From: Candidatus Symbiobacter mobilis CR
GTDB lineage: Bacteria > Pseudomonadota > Gammaproteobacteria > Burkholderiales > Burkholderiaceae_C
DNA: 64,000 nucleotides
NCBI RefSeq assembly: GCF_000477435.1
Contig: NC_022576.1
Span: forward strand, 2,232,001-2,296,000
Reading direction: 5' to 3'
Each line of letters opens with the position of its first letter. Position 1 is the first letter of the stretch. Position numbers and translations under genes: made by a program. Positions 40,080 to 47,329 of this stretch are shown one piece after another. The notes beneath the pieces are model-generated. The model saw only the letters and a program-made list of their open reading frames with translations, had not been told where the DNA came from and made no database searches.

Positions 40080-40660
40080 CAATAGAAAGAATAGAAAATC
40101 CCACGTTTGACGATGTGTGGAGATTGATTCAAGAAATTGCGTTGCTGGGCAAGGAAACCGATCGGAAGCTGCAAGAAACCGACCGCCTCGTTCAAGAAAA
40201 TGCCAAGCAAATCAAAGAAACGAACCGTCAACTGGGCTTGCAAGGCAATCGGCTGGGTGAATTCGTGCAGGAAATGGTTCGCCCAGCGTTGGTGAGATTG
40301 TTTCGTGATCGCAACCTACCAGTGCATCAAGTCATTCCCAATATGTGCTCGTATGACGATAACCGGCAATTTCGCGCAGAAATTGATTTGTTGGTGGTCA
40401 ACACAGATGTCGCAATTGCAGTGGAATGCAAGTCGCATTTGAAGCAGGCCGACGTTGACGAACATCTGGAACGGCTTGGAAATTTCAAAGAGTATTTTCC
40501 GCAATTCAAAGGTTTCAGCATATTGGGAGCGGTGGCAGGGATGGTATTGCCGGATGAAGTGGGGCGATACGCATACCGCAAGGGGTTGTATGTACTGGCG
40601 CAGTCTGGCGAGGGTATTGACATTCGCAATGACGGGCAGTTTCAGCCGCAGCAATGGTGA
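40076..40660 (+). CDS. Coiled-coil PD-(D/E)XK-fold protein (DUF3782-like)
   Basis: A 194-residue protein with an N-terminal coiled coil of repeating heptads (KETDRKLQETDRLVQENAKQ) and a C-terminal nuclease-like core. FRAEIDLLVVNTDVAIAVECKS supplies D and ExK in PD-(D/E)XK spacing. Such proteins are usually annotated as DUF3782 or DUF3368-type hypothetical proteins; catalytic activity is inferred only. Its ATG overlaps the stop of ATPase paralogue A by four bases (ATGA), so the two are translationally coupled and may act together. Base composition is lower in GC than the flanking housekeeping genes. Confidence 0.7.
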   Translation: MTIERIENPTFDDVWRLIQEIALLGKETDRKLQETDRLVQENAKQIKETNRQLGLQGNRLGEFVQEMVRPALVRLFRDRNLPVHQVIPNMCSYDDNRQFRAEIDLLVVNTDVAIAVECKSHLKQADVDEHLERLGNFKEYFPQFKGFSILGAVAGMVLPDEVGRYAYRKGLYVLAQSGEGIDIRNDGQFQPQQW

Positions 40661-40661
40661 G

Positions 40662-40928
40662 ATGGTTTTTGCGATTTGTGATTCGCCCAACATGAACTCC
40701 CGCCGCATCCATGCCCGCATCGACCGTGCGGAAGATGGAAACTTCGGCGACTGTGGACCGGTTGGTGAAGGTGTATCGGAGATGCGGATTCACTATGGGC
40801 CTGGCTATCGTGTGTATTTCGCGCAGCGCGGAATGGAACTGGTGATATTGCTGGCTGGTGGGGGCAAATCTACCCAGTCGAAAGATATCAAAACTGCGCT
40901 GGAACTTGCGCGGGAACTAGGAGGCTGA
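40662..40928 (+). CDS. HigB/RelE-like toxin of the addiction-module killer family, N-terminus abnormal
   Basis: The 88-residue product ends in the conserved core RIHARIDRAEDGNFGD, GVSEMRIHYGPGYRVYFAQR and LVILLAGGGKSTQSKDI, typical of RelE-fold toxins of the phage-derived Gp49/HigB type. Family members are about 95-105 residues and start with a strand and helix ending in a WL-x-LRD motif. Here that first part is replaced by MVFAICDSPNMNS, so the N-terminus looks truncated or rebuilt. The start ATG 40662 is immediately after the stop of the preceding gene. Toxicity is therefore doubtful. Confidence 0.75.
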   Translation: MVFAICDSPNMNSRRIHARIDRAEDGNFGDCGPVGEGVSEMRIHYGPGYRVYFAQRGMELVILLAGGGKSTQSKDIKTALELARELGG

Positions 40929-40929
40929 C

Positions 40930-41229
40930 ATGGGAACGCTCAAACTGCGCAAATGGGATAGTGCAGAACACCTCAAGACTCAGGAAGATATAGTGTTGTA
41001 CTTGGAAGCATGCATGGAAGAGGCGGGGGACGACGCAGCCTTCATTGTCAAGGCACTTGGTAACATTGCGCGCGCCAAAGGCATGACGCAACTTGCCAAT
41101 GAAAGTGGTCTTGGTCACGAAAGTCTGTACACAGCACTCTCTGGCGAAGGCAACCCAAGTTTTGCCACCATCCTCAAGGTCATGCATGCGCTTGGTCTCA
41201 AGCTTCACCCTGAAATCGCACATGTCTGA
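40930..41229 (+). CDS. HigA-like helix-turn-helix antitoxin
   Basis: A 99-residue protein of the 'addiction module antidote' group. LEACMEEAGDDAAFIVKALGNIARAKGM is followed by a helix-turn-helix region TQLANESGLGHESLYTALS and GNPSFATILKVMHALGLKLH. Such proteins neutralise the RelE-like toxin encoded just upstream and repress the operon. It begins one base after the toxin stop codon. The partner toxin has an abnormal N-terminus, so the antitoxin may be retained as a regulator. Confidence 0.88.
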   Translation: MGTLKLRKWDSAEHLKTQEDIVLYLEACMEEAGDDAAFIVKALGNIARAKGMTQLANESGLGHESLYTALSGEGNPSFATILKVMHALGLKLHPEIAHV

Positions 41230-41286
41230 TTTCAAAGAGAAATAGCCCCAGCAGTGATAAGACTGTTTATCGTCTAACTGTCCAAC

Positions 41287-42840
41287 ATGACCCCCCGCCG
41301 CAAGTTGCCCATCGGTATCCAAAACTTCCGCCAGATGCGGGAGGAAGGGTACTACTACGTCGACAAAACCGGCTATGCGCTGGATTTGATCGAGCGCGGC
41401 AAATACTTCTTCCTCAGCCGTCCCAGGCGCTTCGGCAAAAGCTTGTTTCTGGACACGATCAAGGAACTGTACGAAGGCCACCGCGAACTGTTTGTGGGGT
41501 TGGCGGCGGAAGAGCGGTGGGACTGGGGGCGGCAATACCCGGTCATCCTGCTGAGTTTTGCGGAAGGCGTGGTGCATAGCCTGGAAGTGCTTCGCGCCAA
41601 GATCGCAGAGCAAATCGAAATCCAGGAAGAACGCTTCGGTGTCAGCACCAACCAGCCCACCCTGTCAGGCCGCTTCAGTGCATTGATACGCCGGGTGCAG
41701 GCAAAGGTGGGGCAGCGCGTAGTGGTGCTGATCGACGAATACGACAAGCCGATTTTGGAAAACCTGACCGACCCGCCGATTGCCCGCGACCTGCGCGAAG
41801 GGCTGAAGGACCTCTACTCCGTCATCAAAGGCCAGGATGCCAGCATCCAATTCGCCATGCTGACGGGTGTAAGCAAATTCAGCAAGGTCAATTTGTTTTC
41901 CGGGTTGAACAACCTGCAAGACATCACGCTGGATGCGCGGTACAGCGCACTATGCGGTTACACCGACGACGACATCGACTCAGTTTTTGCGCCCGAGCTG
42001 GGGGGGCTGGACCGGGAAGAAATTCGCCGCTGGTACAACGGCTACAACTGGCTGGGAACCAGCGTCTACAACCCGTTCGATCTGCTATTGCTATTCGAGA
42101 CGCGGGAATTCCGGGCGTATTGGTTCGAGACGGGAACACCGACGTTTTTGATCGACTTGCTCGCCGAGCGCAAGATATGGTTGCCCACATTGGGCCAGCG
42201 GGTGAGCGATGCAGCACTGCTTTCCACCTTCGACGTAGACAACATCCTCATCGAAGCGCTGATGTTCCAGGCGGGGTACCTCACCATCGACAGTGTTTCC
42301 AGCCTGGAAGACAGCACGTACTATCAGCTTCGATACCCGAACCGGGAAGTACGCCAAAGCCTGTATTCCTGTCTATTGCAAGCATGGAGCCACGATGCAG
42401 CTAACACAGCCCAGTGCAGAATTTCGCTGTACCGCTTGCTCCAAGCCAATGATTTTGTTGGGATGCAAAAGCTGTTCACAGCCTTTTTTGACAGCATCCC
42501 CTACGAATGGTTTACCAACAACCCCATAGCCAGGTACGAAGGCTACTACGCCAGCGTGTTCTACAGCTACTTTGCCGCACTGGGGCTGGATGTACAGGCA
42601 GAACCGAGCAGCAACGCAGGCAGATTGGACATGGCGGTTCGCTGCAATGGGCTTGTGGTTCTTTTTGAATTCAAAGTCGTGGAATGGGAGCCGGAAGGGC
42701 GGGCATTGGCGCAGATCAAAGAAAAAGGATATGCAAGGGCGTATTTGGCGGAAGGGGTGGATGTGGTTTTGGTTGGGGTGGAGTTCAGTGCGGAGCGTAG
42801 GGGAGTGGTGGGGTTTGAGGTGGAAAAAATAAACCCATGA
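41287..42840 (+). CDS. AAA-ATPase-like / DUF1703 PD-(D/E)XK nuclease-fold protein, paralogue B
   Basis: The 517-residue paralogue of the protein at 38502. The N-terminal 80 residues, the segment from [20 protein letters not shown] to [13 protein letters not shown], and the C-terminal DUF1703 domain are almost identical to A, even in DNA. The stretches between them are strongly diverged (about residues 85-165 and 285-375 of the protein). P-loop [13 protein letters not shown], Walker [13 protein letters not shown] and the D...EFK core are intact. It follows the HigA-like gene by 57 bp. Confidence 0.85.
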   Translation: MTPRRKLPIGIQNFRQMREEGYYYVDKTGYALDLIERGKYFFLSRPRRFGKSLFLDTIKELYEGHRELFVGLAAEERWDWGRQYPVILLSFAEGVVHSLEVLRAKIAEQIEIQEERFGVSTNQPTLSGRFSALIRRVQAKVGQRVVVLIDEYDKPILENLTDPPIARDLREGLKDLYSVIKGQDASIQFAMLTGVSKFSKVNLFSGLNNLQDITLDARYSALCGYTDDDIDSVFAPELGGLDREEIRRWYNGYNWLGTSVYNPFDLLLLFETREFRAYWFETGTPTFLIDLLAERKIWLPTLGQRVSDAALLSTFDVDNILIEALMFQAGYLTIDSVSSLEDSTYYQLRYPNREVRQSLYSCLLQAWSHDAANTAQCRISLYRLLQANDFVGMQKLFTAFFDSIPYEWFTNNPIARYEGYYASVFYSYFAALGLDVQAEPSSNAGRLDMAVRCNGLVVLFEFKVVEWEPEGRALAQIKEKGYARAYLAEGVDVVLVGVEFSAERRGVVGFEVEKINP

Positions 42841-42862
42841 TTCAGTTGAACTTGATTGTGTA

Positions 42863-43300
42863 ATGATTTGTATGTTCATTATTATTGAAGAACTTAATAA
42901 AATACTTGCATATATTATACGTTCAAATTATCATGCAGAAGGTATTCAATTCTTCACTCCAGACGACTTTTCACAACAATTGGCTTACATGAGCCGTCCA
43001 TCTGGCTACGTTATTTCGCCGCATGTACACAATCCAGTAAAAAGGGAAGTACAGTACACAAAAGAAGTTCTTTTTATCAAATCTGGCAAAATTCGTGTGG
43101 ATTTCTATAATGAAGACAAAAAATATTTACAAAGTCGAATTCTCTGTACAGGGGATGTATTATTATTGGCTCATGGCGGGCATGGTTTTGAAATGCTGGA
43201 AGATAGTGAGATCATCGAAGTGAAGCAAGGGCCTTATGCTGGGGAACAAGACAAAACTCGCTTCATTCCTACTGTTGATCAAATCTACATTCCTGAATGA
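42863..43300 (+). CDS. Cupin-fold protein of the sugar-modification type
   Basis: A 145-residue small beta-barrel protein. VISPHVHNPVKREVQYTKEV and VLFIKSGKIRVDFYNED are followed by GDVLLLAHGGHGFEMLEDSEIIEVKQGPY, the two cupin motifs with His and Glu ligands. It resembles cupins of surface-glycan clusters (WxcM/FdtA-like isomerases or epimerase-like proteins), but a specific reaction cannot be named. It overlaps the following methyltransferase by four bases. A second ATG lies three codons downstream. GC content is clearly lower than upstream genes and marks the start of the glycan cluster. Confidence 0.7.
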   Translation: MICMFIIIEELNKILAYIIRSNYHAEGIQFFTPDDFSQQLAYMSRPSGYVISPHVHNPVKREVQYTKEVLFIKSGKIRVDFYNEDKKYLQSRILCTGDVLLLAHGGHGFEMLEDSEIIEVKQGPYAGEQDKTRFIPTVDQIYIPE

Positions 43301-44058
43301 TCATGCAAGAACCTACTCCAGTTTTTGATGTCTACAGTCAATATTACAATCTGTGCTACCAAGATAAAAATTACAAAGCCGAGGCTGCCTACGTTCGCGA
43401 TAGTTTGGCGCACTGTGGTGTAAAAAATGGCAATGTGCTCGAATTCGGTTGTGGCACTGGCATACATGGACGTTTACTTGCTGAGATGGGTTACAGGGTT
43501 CATGGCGTAGATCGAAGTCCGGAAATGATTTTTCAAGCCAAGGAAGGGAGCGGATTCACCTGTGCCACGTGAGACATTTCTGTACTAGAGTTGGGAAAAA
43601 AATTTAATGCTGTCGTGTCCTTGTTTCATGTATTTGGCTACCAGATAACGAATGATGCAGTACAGGCATTTTTTGATAGTGCAGTAAGACATCTAAATTC
43701 AGGCGGGTTGTTTTTGTTCGACTTCTGGTATTCTCCATCTGTGTATTCACATCGCCCAGAGGTTCGTGTCAAAAGGATGACTGACGAGTGTGCAGATATC
43801 ATCCGCATTGCAGAATCAGTATTGCATCCTAATGAAAACCGAGTAGATGTCCACTACACCATACAGGTATGCAATAGAAATTCGCAGCAATTCAAAACAT
43901 GGACGGAAGTGCATAGAATGCGTCATTTTTCTATTCCAGAAGTAGATTTATGGGCGGAACGAGCGGGTTTTCATAGAATAAATGTAGAAGAAATTGTCAC
44001 AAAATGTCCGCCAAGTGAAAAAACATGGGCGGTATTTGTTGTATTACAGAAATTATAA
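43297..44058 (+). pseudogene. Class I SAM-dependent methyltransferase interrupted by an in-frame TGA
   Basis: One reading frame of 254 codons encodes a methyltransferase with motif I NVLEFGCGTGIHGRLLAEMG, VHGVDRSPEM, then SLFHVFGYQ, LNSGGLFLFDFWY and a C-terminal VFVVLQKL. Codon 92 (43570-43572) is TGA, at the place where related enzymes have a Gly before Asp (a GDI motif), so a single G-to-T change of GGA would explain it. Frame and homology continue directly after the stop. Either the gene is a recent pseudogene, the stop is read through, or there is a sequencing error. No selenocysteine context is expected for this family. Confidence 0.85.
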
Positions 44059-44067
44059 ATAATTTTA

Positions 44068-45195
44068 ATGGAAATGTCTTCTTTCATTCCTGTTAATAAA
44101 CCTTTGCTTGATGGAAAAGAAAAGCAATATCTGATTGAGTGCATTGAGAGTGGGTGGATTTCTTCTGAAGGCCCTTTCGTAGAAGAATTTGAACGACGAT
44201 TTGCAGCACGGGTGGGCCGCAAGCACGGGGTTGCTGTTTGTAATGGCACTGCGGCTATTGATGCAGCGGTGGAAGCAATCGGAATTGGTCCGGGGGACGA
44301 AGTGATCGTTCCTACTTTCACGATCATTTCTTGTATTGGTCAGATTCTCCGTAATGGTGCATGGCCAATATTTATCGATAGTAACCCGCAAACATGGAAT
44401 ATGGATGTAGGTCAAATTGAAAAGAAGATCACACCACGTACGAAAGCGATCCTACTGGTACACGTCTACGGCCTACCTGCTGATGTGGGTCCAATCTTGG
44501 AGATCGCCCAGAAGCATGGGCTGAAGGTGATTGAAGATGCTGCTGAAATGCATGGGCAAACTTATTGTGGAAAACCCTGTGGCAGTTTTGGTGACCTGAG
44601 TATTTTTAGCTTTTATCCGAATAAACACATCACGACAGGGGAAGGGGGAATGGTCGTCACGGACGATGATGAACTTGCTTCGACGTGCCGCAGCCTGCGC
44701 AATCTCTGCTTCCAACAACAGCGTCGTTTCGTTCATGATCGGCTTGGATGGAATTTGCGCATGACGAACATGCAGGCAGCGTTGGGTTTAGCGCAATTGG
44801 AACGGCTTGATGAGTTTGTGCAGCGCAAGCGTGCGATGGGGGCGCGATATAATGAATTGTTACATGGCTTGCCGGGGGTACAGCTCCCTTTACAGCAGAC
44901 AGACTACGCTCAAAATATTTACTGGGTGTATGGAATAGTATTGGATGCGTCGTTAGGTTTTGATGCCCATGAGGCTATGCATCGTTTGGAAGAAAAAAGG
45001 ATTGGGACGCGCCCCTTTTTTTACCCTTTACATCTTCAACCGCTACTTCAGGAGAAATACTCTTCTCATAAAGGGGCATATCCTGTGGCGGAGCGAATGG
45101 GAGAACAAGGGCTGTATTTGCCTAGTGGAATGGCTTTGACGATGGAACAGATAGATACAGTTGCCAAAACTGTTAGGGATGTATTAGCTCAATGA
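44068..45195 (+). CDS. DegT/DnrJ/EryC1/StrS-family sugar aminotransferase
   Basis: A 375-residue PLP enzyme that aminates a nucleotide-linked keto-sugar, as in perosamine, bacillosamine or 3-amino sugar synthesis. It has the N-terminal IPVNKPLLDGKEKQYL, GVAVCNGTAAIDAAVEAI, GDEVIVPTFTIISC, the conserved DAAEMHG segment and the PLP lysine in FSFYPNKHITTGEGGMVV. All key residues appear intact. The pattern is closest to GDP-perosamine synthase-like members, but the substrate is inferred. It lies 9 bp after the broken methyltransferase. Confidence 0.9.
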   Translation: MEMSSFIPVNKPLLDGKEKQYLIECIESGWISSEGPFVEEFERRFAARVGRKHGVAVCNGTAAIDAAVEAIGIGPGDEVIVPTFTIISCIGQILRNGAWPIFIDSNPQTWNMDVGQIEKKITPRTKAILLVHVYGLPADVGPILEIAQKHGLKVIEDAAEMHGQTYCGKPCGSFGDLSIFSFYPNKHITTGEGGMVVTDDDELASTCRSLRNLCFQQQRRFVHDRLGWNLRMTNMQAALGLAQLERLDEFVQRKRAMGARYNELLHGLPGVQLPLQQTDYAQNIYWVYGIVLDASLGFDAHEAMHRLEEKRIGTRPFFYPLHLQPLLQEKYSSHKGAYPVAERMGEQGLYLPSGMALTMEQIDTVAKTVRDVLAQ

Positions 45196-45257
45196 GCGCT
45201 GTTGATAACGAATAACTATCTATTATAAATCATTCGTGTGTGTTGCCTCCAGTACAA

Positions 45258-45362
45258 ATGGCTGTATTTTTTGATCAACAATTGGCATCAGGGCGCGGGT
45301 ATCCGCAAGCTATTATCCCAACAGGGTTGGAACGTAGGATATCACACATAGGCTCATATTAA
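45258..45362 (+). other. Short 34-codon open frame of unknown origin in the 200-bp gap before the IS elements
   Basis: The gap 45196-45392 holds no recognisable gene. ATG 45258 opens a frame of 34 residues (it includes FFDQQLASGRGYPQAIIPTG) ending at TAA 45360-45362. It may be the remnant of a gene cut when the IS elements arrived. I recognise no family. Confidence 0.25.
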
Positions 45363-45395
45363 TAGAAATGGAGTTGCGTCGGCTATATATACTAA

Positions 45396-46305
45396 GAGCC
45401 TATTTCAGTAGGCAATATGCCCTTAAAGTGATTAGGGCGCAAGTGAGGTGCAACATGGCGATATACGTTTCAGGAAGTTTTTCCCAACGCACCAGAATTC
45501 GGCGAAAGCGATTCATCCAGCTATGTGTACGTTCTACTACCCAGCGCCGTGCCTTGAAACCAGCTTCTTGCTTTATAGATTTAGCTTCTTCGCCTCTGGA
45601 ACGAATGTGAGCCGTAAAGCCAAATTCTTTGACGATCTCTCTTACTTCATCATAATCGTATCCTTTGTCCAAGCAGATGCCTTGTGGTTTTGTATCCGTC
45701 GGGTCTGGTCGTTTTGCTTTGATGTCTTCCAGCGTACTCCTGACCAGCTTCATGTCGTGCCGATTCGCACCGTCGATGGCGACGGCAAGCGGTATGCCTG
45801 CACCATCAGTGAGCACACTGCGCTTGACACCTTGCTTGCCTCGATCTGTTGGGTTGGCACCAGTTGTTTGCTGACCTGCTAGGGGCGCTTTGGTTAACGC
45901 TCCATCCATGGATGTCCATGCCCAATCAATGCCTTGGGATTTGTCGTATTCGACCAATTGTTGTATCCAAAGGGCTGAAAATACACCTGCTTTCGTCCAT
46001 TCGCGAAAGCGTCGATAGGCAGAACTGCACGAGCAAATTCCCGTCATGTTTAAGGCGTTCCACTGGCAGCCAGTTCGCAATACGAAAAGAATTGCGTTCA
46101 TTGCGCTGCGATCAGATACACGCGGATTATGGCAACCAAGGGGATGTTTTTTGGGTTCAGGGAGCGATAATTTTATTATTCCCCAGAGTGCATCATGCAA
46201 TCTCCACCCATCATCATGAAATATCAGGCCCATAATTTTCCTCATCTGGGTTATTGCGACTGTGATGATTAATATTATATATCATTAGCCTACTGAAATA
46301 GGCTC
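45396..46305 (-). mobile_element. IS5-family (IS1031-like) insertion sequence, copy 1, apparently intact
   Basis: The 910-bp element has inverted ends GAGCCTATTTCAGTAGGC and GCCTACTGAAATAGGCTC, an exact 18-bp match, flanked by TAA on both sides (45393-45395 and 46306-46308). TNA duplications are typical of the IS1031 group of IS5. The right TAA is also the left flank of copy 2, so the two elements are head to tail with three bases between them. Confidence 0.92.
45400..46245 (-). CDS. IS5-family transposase, copy 1
   Basis: A 281-residue DDE transposase in a single frame. It has the N-terminal DUF4096-like domain (AMNAILFVLRTGCQWNAL, SSAYRRFREWTKAGVF), the first Asp in AWTSMDGALTKAPL, the second in AVAIDGANRHDMKL, and the Glu near ARRWVVERTHSWMNRFRR. 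Many relatives need a frameshift between two ORFs; this one does not. The TAG stop lies inside the terminal repeat. It appears functional and is the likely source of transposase for copies 2 and 3 and for the MITE at 17270. Confidence 0.93.
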   Translation of the reverse strand: MRKIMGLIFHDDGWRLHDALWGIIKLSLPEPKKHPLGCHNPRVSDRSAMNAILFVLRTGCQWNALNMTGICSCSSAYRRFREWTKAGVFSALWIQQLVEYDKSQGIDWAWTSMDGALTKAPLAGQQTTGANPTDRGKQGVKRSVLTDGAGIPLAVAIDGANRHDMKLVRSTLEDIKAKRPDPTDTKPQGICLDKGYDYDEVREIVKEFGFTAHIRSRGEEAKSIKQEAGFKARRWVVERTHSWMNRFRRILVRWEKLPETYIAMLHLTCALITLRAYCLLK

Positions 46306-46308
46306 TAA

Positions 46309-47224
46309 GAGCCTATTTCAGTAGGCAATATGCCCTTAAAGTGATTCGGGCACAAGTGATGTGCAACATGGTGATATACGTTTCAGGAAGTTTTTCCCAA
46401 CGAACCAGAATTCGGCGAAAGCGATTCATCCAGCTATGTGTACGTTCTACTACCCAGCGCCGTGCCTTGAAACCAGCTTCTTGCTTTATAGATTTTGCTT
46501 CTTCACCTCTGGAACGAATGTGAGCCGTAAAGCCAAATTCTTTGACGATCTCTCTGGCTTCATCATCATCGTATCCTTTGTCCAAGCAGATGCCTTGTGA
46601 TTTTGTATCCGTCGGGTCTGGTCATTTTGCTTTGATGTCTTCCAGCGTACTCCTGACCAGCTTCATGTCGTGCCGATTCGCACCGTCGATGGCGACGGCA
46701 AGCGGTATGCCTGCACCATCAGTAAGCACACTGCGCTTGACACCTTGCTTGCCTCGATCTGTTGGGTTGGCCCCAGTTATTTGCTGACCTGCTAAAGGTG
46801 CTTTGGTTAACGCTCCATCCATGGATGTCCATGCCTAATCGATGCCTTGGGATTTGTCGTATTCGACCAATTGTTGTATCAAAGGGCTGAAAATACACCT
46901 GCTTTCGTCCATTCGCGAAAGCGTCGATAGGCAGAACTGCACGAGCAAATTCCCGTCATGTTTAAGGCGTTCCACTGGCAGCCAGTTCGCAATACGAAAA
47001 GAATTGCGTTCATTGGGCTGCGATCAGATACAGATACACGCAGATTAGGGCAACCCAGGGAATGTTTTTTGGGTTCAGGGAGCGAATAATTTTATTATTC
47101 CCCAGAGTGCATTATGCAATCTCCACCTATCATTATAAAATACCAAACCCATAATTTTCTTTATCTATGTTATTGCGACTGTGATGATAAACATTATATG
47201 TAATTAGTCTACCGAAATAGGCCC
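46309..47224 (-). mobile_element. IS5-family (IS1031-like) insertion sequence, copy 2, degenerate
   Basis: The 916-bp element has left end GAGCCTATTTCAGTAGGC and a decayed right end GTCTACCGAAATAGGCCC. It is flanked by TAA at 46306-46308 and 47225-47227. It is joined directly to copy 1 in the same orientation. Sequence is diverged from copy 1 at many positions, so it is an older or separately acquired copy and not a fresh duplicate. Confidence 0.9.
46313..47152 (-). pseudogene. Broken IS5-family transposase of copy 2
   Basis: By comparison with copy 1, the ATG start is changed, an Arg codon in AKRPDP has become TGA (near 46622), a Trp in DWAW has become TAG (near 46833), and a base is missing near 46878. 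Fragments of 66 and 90 residues with the DDE domain remain. It cannot encode an active transposase. Confidence 0.9.
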
Positions 47225-47329
47225 TAAGTTTTTTGATGCTACTTGTGTATCACGATATGCGCCTTGTATAGGATGGCAAACTGTGCCCGTTGTGGCTTTT
47301 GAATTAGATAAAAATACCTGGAGAAAAAC

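Noticed and set aside
38502..42840. The two ATPase genes as a transposon with flanking direct repeats
   Set aside because: Similarity is confined to the coding regions and there are no terminal repeats or target duplications at the borders.
43570..43572. Selenocysteine at the in-frame TGA of the methyltransferase
   Set aside because: The position is a conserved glycine in the family, no Sec members are known there and no SECIS-like hairpin is evident; a point mutation is simpler.
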